Assembly: GCA_022572105.1 (NCBI GenBank)
Contig: JACZWN010000146.1
Location: 1-9,217, forward strand
Origin: Pseudomonadota bacterium
GTDB lineage: Bacteria > Pseudomonadota > Alphaproteobacteria > Kiloniellales > J153
DNA: 9,217 nucleotides
Direction of reading: 5' to 3'
A program made the position numbers and the translations under genes. The notes below the pieces were generated by a model that was given only the letters and a program-made list of their open reading frames with translations, did no database searches and was not told the DNA's origin. The first letter of the stretch is position 1. Every line of letters begins with the position of its first letter. Of this stretch, positions 5,989 to 9,217 are shown one piece after another.

Positions 5989-6049
5989 AAGGCGCCGACG
6001 CGGATCGGCTCGCGCGTGGCGGAGGGCGGTGTTCCCCCGGCGCCGGCTT

Positions 6050-6339
6050 ATACCAAGGAGCGCTGATAATGACCCATAGAGATCGGGCAGGCGATCGGAC
6101 GGGCCAACGGGCGGGCAGGAGGGAAGCCGCGGGCGATGCGGGACATCGTCGAGGCTTGCCCACGCCCTCCGGCGGTTCGCCTGCCCGACCGGAACGGCGG
6201 TTTCCCCAAGTCTTGTGGGCCGGGGCTTTCGGGCGGCGTCGCGCATGGCTTGGGATGCCCCGCATCGCCGCGTCACGCGCTCCTGGCCGAAAACCTTGGG
6301 AAACCGTCTCTATGGGTCATTATCAACGCTCCTTGGTAT
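6050..6339. mobile_element. MITE-like element with 33-bp terminal inverted repeats
   Basis: The left arm (6050-6082, beginning ATACCAAGGAGCG) and the right arm (6307-6339) are inverted copies over 33 bp with a single mismatch (C at 6063 against the T-version in the right arm). The ends read TA-CCAAGG ... CCTTGG-TA, consistent with insertion at a TA dinucleotide as in IS630/Tc1-mariner elements. The interior is non-coding and self-complementary. TCGGGCAGGCGA (6083-6094) pairs with 6177-6188, and CGGTTTCCCCAAG (6198-6210) pairs with 6295-6306 apart from one extra C. These two arms fill the space between the terminal repeats almost exactly, giving a predicted three-way junction. Arm one holds nested stems (6118-6128 with 6153-6170; CGATG/CATCG at 6134-6148). 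With no transposase inside, it would be a non-autonomous element; a structured RNA is the alternative. Confidence 0.75.
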
Positions 6340-6352
6340 TGGCACCCGTGCG

Positions 6353-6379
6353 AAAAAACACCCCGCCGGAAAGGCGGGG
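6353..6379 (-). terminator. Strong intrinsic terminator, minus strand
   Basis: On the minus strand, CCCCGCC (6379-6373), loop TTTCC, GGCGGGG (6367-6361) is followed by TG and six T. This is a classic rho-independent terminator. It would end transcription of the small minus-strand genes at 6865-6491 and lies 13 bp from the right end of the MITE-like element. Confidence 0.85.
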
Positions 6380-6469
6380 CGCAGCGATTCGGGACGCAGG
6401 GATTCGGAACCAGGGCCCGTGCGCGGGAGCTACGTCAATAATCCGCTTGCTTTATTCCGGTGGCTTCGG

Positions 6470-6482
6470 ACCGCCAGGCGGT
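6470..6482. repeat. ACCGCC-A-GGCGGT palindrome
   Basis: A perfect 6-bp inverted repeat around a single central A, in the 111-bp 3' region between the microprotein stop and its terminator. A one-base loop cannot form in RNA without opening the stem, so it may be a DNA-binding site or part of a larger 3' structure. Confidence 0.3.
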
Positions 6483-6490
6483 TCCCCCCG

Positions 6491-6598
6491 TCACAGCAGT
6501 CCGTTCAAGGTGATCCCGGTCGCCACCGTGAGAATCATCCAGGCAAGGACGAGCACGAAGACGAGCGCGAGTCCCGCGTTGACCAGTCGATCGAACAT
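6491..6598 (-). CDS. 35-aa single-membrane-segment microprotein
   Basis: A 35-codon open frame on the minus strand: MFDRLVNAGLALVFVLVLAW, then a shorter nonpolar tail with ITLNGLL at the C-terminus. Residues 8-28 form one hydrophobic helix. The ATG at 6598 has GGGGAGG about six bases upstream, an excellent ribosome binding site. The stop is TGA. The gene starts 24 bp after the stop of another putative small membrane protein gene, and a strong terminator follows 112 bp downstream, so the two look like a small operon. No family was recognised. An inner-membrane microprotein is the likeliest reading. Confidence 0.55.
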   Translation of the reverse strand: MFDRLVNAGLALVFVLVLAWMILTVATGITLNGLL

Positions 6599-6622
6599 GC
6601 AAAACCTCCCCGACCCGTCGGT

Positions 6623-6865
6623 TCAGCGCTGGTCTCGGCGGCGCCGGTCTTGAACCACCTTATTCCGCCGGCTGCGGCGCCCCTGCAGAGCTTCCATGAC
6701 CAATATGGTGCTGGGATAAACCACCAGCACCAGCATCGAGACGACGATCGTGATTTCGAGGGCTTCGCCGATCAATCGGTCGCACTCCGCCAATTCCGCA
6801 TCGCCCCAGACATGCCCGATTCGCGGTGGCAGCGGCGTGTAAAATCTGTGGCAAGCCTGGGTCAA
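6623..6865 (-). CDS. Small putative single-TM protein (start uncertain)
   Basis: An open frame of 80 codons encoding one hydrophobic segment, EITIVVSMLVLVVYPSTILV (about residues 37-56), flanked by an acidic N-terminal stretch (GDAELAECDRLIGEALE) and a strongly basic C-terminus (QGRRSRRNKVVQDRRRRDQR). The basic tail on one side predicts an anchored protein with its tail in the cytoplasm. There is no ATG upstream of the TM segment. The longest form starts with TTG at 6865 without a clear ribosome binding site; a TTG at 6775 is preceded by GGAG at nine bases and would give 50 aa. GC-rich third positions support coding. It precedes the 35-aa microprotein by 24 bp. No family was recognised. Confidence 0.42.
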   Translation of the reverse strand: MTQACHRFYTPLPPRIGHVWGDAELAECDRLIGEALEITIVVSMLVLVVYPSTILVMEALQGRRSRRNKVVQDRRRRDQR

Positions 6866-6887
6866 ACCAGAAAACCCGGATCATTAC

Positions 6888-6929
6888 GCCCAGCTGCCTA
6901 GTCGGTGAGTGCCGATTCTGCCGCTGGGC
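6888..6929. repeat. Nested inverted repeats after the cysteine-rich lipoprotein gene
   Basis: GCCCAGC (6888-6894) and GCTGGGC (6923-6929) enclose a second repeat, TCGG (6902-6905) with CCGA (6912-6915), giving a two-tier hairpin or cruciform. On the minus strand it lies 42 bp past the TGA of the lipoprotein gene and upstream of the small TM genes. It may help termination, but there is no adjacent T run. Confidence 0.4.
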
Positions 6930-6970
6930 CTAGATCGATCCAAACCCTTACAATCCCGGCGTGGATTGGG

Positions 6971-7978
6971 TCACCGGAGGCAAACCGAATTGATATGATC
7001 GTTCTTGGCCGTGTTGGTCCGGGCGTTTCCTTCGGGCCCGCGACCAAAGTGTATGCCACAAACGCCCGTGAGCTCGCACTCCACCGTACACAGCGTGCCG
7101 GGCGCCCCAGTGGAGCTGATGCTGACGAAGATACTCCATAAACGGGCTTTCACCGATTTACAGTTGTTGCACTGTCTAAAGCGGTCCATGACAAAGACAG
7201 TGTTGGGAGATCCGAACGGCTCCCCAAAGAATTTCGCGGTGACCTCCAGGTGATTACTGCCTTCCTTCTTGCTGCAGACCCAGGGTATGAAACCCCATTT
7301 CCAGCAGAAATGGTGGGTAATTCGAAACCCGCCTTTGTCCTGAGACGTCTTGCTGCCGATACTGTGGTAGACCCACCAGTTCGTGTCCCAGGACTTGCCC
7401 TTGATACAGTAGGTGTTGGCGGCGTTACAGGCCGTGCGACTTGCGGACGCGTGGGAGGCGATCTGGACATCAAGAATTGAATCGAACCCCGCGCTCGCCA
7501 GAAGGGTCGGCAGGCGCCCCTGCTGGTCCACCCTGCATTTTGCGGGATTGACGCAGGATTTCTTGCCTTTGAAGATCACGTAACCATCGGGTCCGCCCAA
7601 GATGTGGGCGATCGGATCCTCGACCGATATTAGCGATTCGGTCTTGCCGTCGGCCTCGAAAAGCTCGCCCAATTGGATTACCAGCCCGCGGGCGCCGACA
7701 ACGTTTCGGTTATCGTCGTAGACCAACTCGGCGTTCAGATGTTCGGCGGCCCATTTGGCCGCGGCAGCCTTGCTGTCGAATTGAAGCTGAACCGGCTGTG
7801 TCGGAAAGACACCGTTGCCGCCAGAGGCATCGATCACCAACAATCCGGGCCTTTCTTGCGTGACCACGGGCTCGCTTGCTAAAACCTCGGAGACCGCCGG
7901 AGGTTCCTTTACGGGGCCGCCCGCGCAGGCTGCCAGCGCAACAAACATTGCGACTGTCAGAGCGAGATTCATACGCAT
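6971..7978 (-). CDS. Cysteine-rich lipoprotein of unknown function
   Basis: A 335-aa protein with a short signal and lipobox LAAC, Cys18 being the lipidated residue, so it is envelope-anchored. After a Pro/Glu-rich linker (residues 21-45) comes a region with LLVIDASGGNGVFP and a mixed alpha/beta stretch up to DPIAHILGGPDGYVIF (about 121-136). The C-terminal half carries twelve cysteines, most in closely spaced pairs (142/148, 184/191, 225/235, 270/273, 297/301), implying disulfides or metal binding. It is also rich in aromatics (SWDTNWWVYHSIG, FCWKWGFIPWVC). I do not recognise the family. The ATG at 7978 is six bases after GGAGG; a second ATG two codons on is less well spaced. Base composition is visibly less GC-rich than in neighbouring genes, which suggests later acquisition. 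Confidence 0.82.
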   Translation of the reverse strand: MRMNLALTVAMFVALAACAGGPVKEPPAVSEVLASEPVVTQERPGLLVIDASGGNGVFPTQPVQLQFDSKAAAAKWAAEHLNAELVYDDNRNVVGARGLVIQLGELFEADGKTESLISVEDPIAHILGGPDGYVIFKGKKSCVNPAKCRVDQQGRLPTLLASAGFDSILDVQIASHASASRTACNAANTYCIKGKSWDTNWWVYHSIGSKTSQDKGGFRITHHFCWKWGFIPWVCSKKEGSNHLEVTAKFFGEPFGSPNTVFVMDRFRQCNNCKSVKARLWSIFVSISSTGAPGTLCTVECELTGVCGIHFGRGPEGNARTNTAKNDHINSVCLR

Positions 7979-8308
7979 GATAATCCTCCCGGAATGCTAT
8001 CTTTAATTGAGTGTATTACAACGTATTCTTTCGTGTAAAGAGTTATCTCATACTCCTGTCCATCGGGTAATTGTGCCCCCGCCAGCCGCGATTTTTCACT
8101 TCTGTCTCTGGCGTGGGATACCCGGCATCGGCCGGCGATCAGTGAACATGCGGAGTCCATTGCCCCAGCACGAGTGGTGTGCTGCGTGCGTTGATGGACG
8201 AATCCAAATTTGTTCGTTTAAAACAATAGTAAAGTGAATCGAAGCGCCCGGGCCAACCAACCCGGAGTGAGCAGGTCCGACAGGGCCCTCGGGGGATCTT
8301 CTCGCGGG
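7979..8308. promoter_or_regulatory. Gene-free stretch with probable lipoprotein promoter
   Basis: About 330 bases with no gene I can support. The part nearest the lipoprotein (7990-8080) and the end near 8210-8235 are AT-rich. On the minus strand TTTACA (8039-8034) and TAATAC (8018-8013) form a candidate -35/-10 pair, but the spacing is only 15 bp, so it is a weak call. A 63-codon minus-strand open frame here (8160-7969) overlaps the lipoprotein start and is not convincing. The right part (8235-8308) is GC-rich and precedes the small plus-strand gene. Confidence 0.3.
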
Positions 8309-8548
8309 ATGACAACTCTAGAGCCGACCAGAATCAAGCCTTTACTGCGCCTCTGGGCGTACCGGCGCGGCGTGGCCGCCTTCATCGCCAACCGCACCCG
8401 CATGCCCTTCATCCAGTGTCAAGACGTGGTCGAGTGGAACTGGCACATTCTGATCGACGCCTACGACGAGGGCGCGCGCTTTCAGGAGGCTGGACAGCGG
8501 ATCCTGCACACCGGCGAGGGTGCGCCGCGCCGGCCATCCACTCATTGA
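8309..8548 (+). CDS. Small hypothetical protein (79 aa)
   Basis: From the ATG at 8309 the frame encodes 79 residues with a basic, helical first half (LLRLWAYRRGVAAFIANRTR) and a more acidic second half (FIQCQDVVEWNWHILIDAYD). There are no signal peptide and no membrane segment; one Cys and several Trp are present. Third codon positions are strongly GC-rich, as in real genes of this window. A GTG at 8234 would add 25 residues (Ser/Arg/Gly-rich) that look non-coding, so the later start is preferred, although its ribosome binding site is poor. It converges on the chimeric flavoprotein gene, with stops 27 bp apart. No family was recognised. It may be cargo or debris of the rearrangement at this locus. 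Confidence 0.52.
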   Translation: MTTLEPTRIKPLLRLWAYRRGVAAFIANRTRMPFIQCQDVVEWNWHILIDAYDEGARFQEAGQRILHTGEGAPRRPSTH

Positions 8549-8575
8549 ATTTCGAGGCCGACCGAGAATCGCCCG

Positions 8576-9217
8576 TCAGGGCGCGAGCCGCTTGCCTTGG
8601 CGCCAGTCGCCGGGCGCCACGAACTGGCCCCGCCACAGGCCCTTGCCGGCGGCCCGCGCGGCCGCCTCGTGCTCGGCGTAGCCCGGCGCCGCGCCGCGCT
8701 CGGCGAGACGCTCATGAAGCGGCGAGGTGCGCACCCCGCGCGCCGTGGTCGGCTGGCGATAGGGCCAGTGCATGTCGTAGAGCAGGCCGAGGGATTCGCT
8801 GACCCGGTCGAGCAGATATTTGGCGTTGTTCTGGAACGGCTGCATGCGCCGGATATCGATATCCGCCAGGTCGAAGGGCTGCTCGCCGCCGACGATCCAT
8901 TCCGCCAGGGCCATGCCCGCCCCGCCCGACGACTGGATGCCGATGGAGTTGTAGCCGCAGAGCATGAAGAAATTATCCAGCTCGGGCGCTTCGCCGATCA
9001 TATACCGCACGTCGGGGGTGAAGCTCTCGGGGCCGTTGAAGAAGGTCTGAATGCCGGCGGTCTCGAGGATCGGGTTGCGGTGCATGGCGGCTTCCAGCAC
9101 CGGCGCGAAATGATCGAAATCATCGGGCAGTTGGTCGAAGGCGAAATCCTCCGGAATGCCGTCCATGCCCCAGGGCTTGGCGTCGCGCTCGAAGGCTCCG
9201 ACCAGCAGCTTGCCGGC
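8576..9217 (-). CDS. Dimethylglycine/sarcosine dehydrogenase-type FAD oxidoreductase, truncated chimera (5' end outside window)
   Basis: The frame is open to the right edge; 213 residues are in the window. KLLVGAFE, then KPWGMDGIPEDF, FFNGPESFTPDVRYMIGEAP and GYNSIGIQSSGGAG (residues about 3-101) are the end of the FAD/DAO domain of DMGDH/SARDH-family proteins. The following DIDIRRMQPFQ, LLYDMHWPYRQP and ARGVRTSPLHERL (to about 171) are the central domain. Intact members oxidatively demethylate methylated glycines and continue for several hundred residues with a folate-binding GcvT domain. Here that domain is missing. From about residue 180 the tail YAEHEAAARAAGKGLWRG, followed by FVAPGDWRQGKR, resembles the C-terminus of thermonuclease-family proteins instead. 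The gene is therefore probably a recombination product lacking the folate domain; activity is doubtful. Confidence 0.85.
   Translation of the reverse strand, partial: AGKLLVGAFERDAKPWGMDGIPEDFAFDQLPDDFDHFAPVLEAAMHRNPILETAGIQTFFNGPESFTPDVRYMIGEAPELDNFFMLCGYNSIGIQSSGGAGMALAEWIVGGEQPFDLADIDIRRMQPFQNNAKYLLDRVSESLGLLYDMHWPYRQPTTARGVRTSPLHERLAERGAAPGYAEHEAAARAAGKGLWRGQFVAPGDWRQGKRLAP

Noticed and set aside
5718..6653. A 311-codon plus-strand open frame spanning the MITE-like element
   Set aside because: It is antisense to the lipoprotein start and runs through inverted repeats and a terminator; the translation has no coherent composition or motif.
6215..6901. A 228-codon plus-strand open frame
   Set aside because: It crosses the terminal inverted repeat, the minus-strand terminator and both small minus-strand genes; there is no ribosome binding site and no recognisable motif.
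7969..8160. A 63-codon minus-strand frame upstream of the cysteine-rich lipoprotein gene
   Set aside because: It overlaps the lipoprotein start in another frame, has no ribosome binding site and covers the region where the promoter should be. The AT-rich end gives a superficially plausible stretch, but this is not enough.
8234..8308. N-terminal extension of the small plus-strand gene from the GTG at 8234
   Set aside because: The added residues are Ser/Arg/Gly-rich and the stretch lacks the codon pattern seen after 8309.
1..9217. CRISPR array, tRNA, rRNA or prophage module
   Set aside because: No regularly spaced direct repeats, no tRNA-like cloverleaf with a TTCRA arm, no rRNA-like segment and no phage structural or integrase genes were seen on either strand.

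Overview
The window reads as chromosomal DNA of a GC-rich alphaproteobacterium, most likely from the Rhodospirillales or a neighbouring order. The basis is the gene set: a COQ9 ubiquinone-biosynthesis protein, a SciP/DUF1153 cell-cycle regulator, an IalB-like periplasmic protein and a dimethylglycine/sarcosine dehydrogenase-type flavoprotein. GC-rich third codon positions agree. No tRNA, rRNA or CRISPR array was seen, and no gene for a transposase or integrase.

Left part (1-3879): the 3' end of coq9 (+) converges on a two-gene CoA-transferase superfamily operon on the minus strand (A subunit 2126-1284, B subunit 1221-463). A sulfatase / phosphonate monoester hydrolase-type enzyme (2320-3879, +) is transcribed divergently from it, with a good sigma70-like promoter in the shared 193-bp gap. 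These may form one catabolic unit (a sulfo- or phospho-ester hydrolase plus acyl-CoA processing), but the substrate cannot be read from sequence.

Middle (3880-5872): a long AT-rich leader carrying CtrA-like boxes and a GANTC site precedes sciP (4273-4614, +). sciP converges on an IalB-family secreted protein gene (5193-4714, -). That gene lies downstream of a DUF4410-type lipoprotein gene (5872-5291, -), which ends in a C/G homopolymer hairpin terminator.

Accessory-looking part (5873-8308): it opens with inverted repeats upstream of the lipoprotein gene. Next is a 290-bp non-coding element (6050-6339) with 33-bp near-perfect terminal inverted repeats and two internal hairpin arms, resembling a MITE that folds as a three-way junction. 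Then come two probable single-TM small proteins (35 aa and up to 80 aa, minus strand) with a strong shared terminator, and a lower-GC gene for a cysteine-rich lipoprotein of unknown function (7978-6971) with an AT-rich upstream region.

Right edge (8309-9217): a small hypothetical protein gene (+) converges on a flavoprotein gene (-) that runs off the window. The flavoprotein has lost its C-terminal GcvT part and ends in a tail resembling the C-terminus of a thermonuclease-family protein, so it looks like a recombination chimera.

The strongest leads are the structured MITE-like element, the chimeric dehydrogenase end, the cysteine-rich lipoprotein island and the pair of microproteins. No complete defence system, prophage or other multi-gene novel system was recognised.
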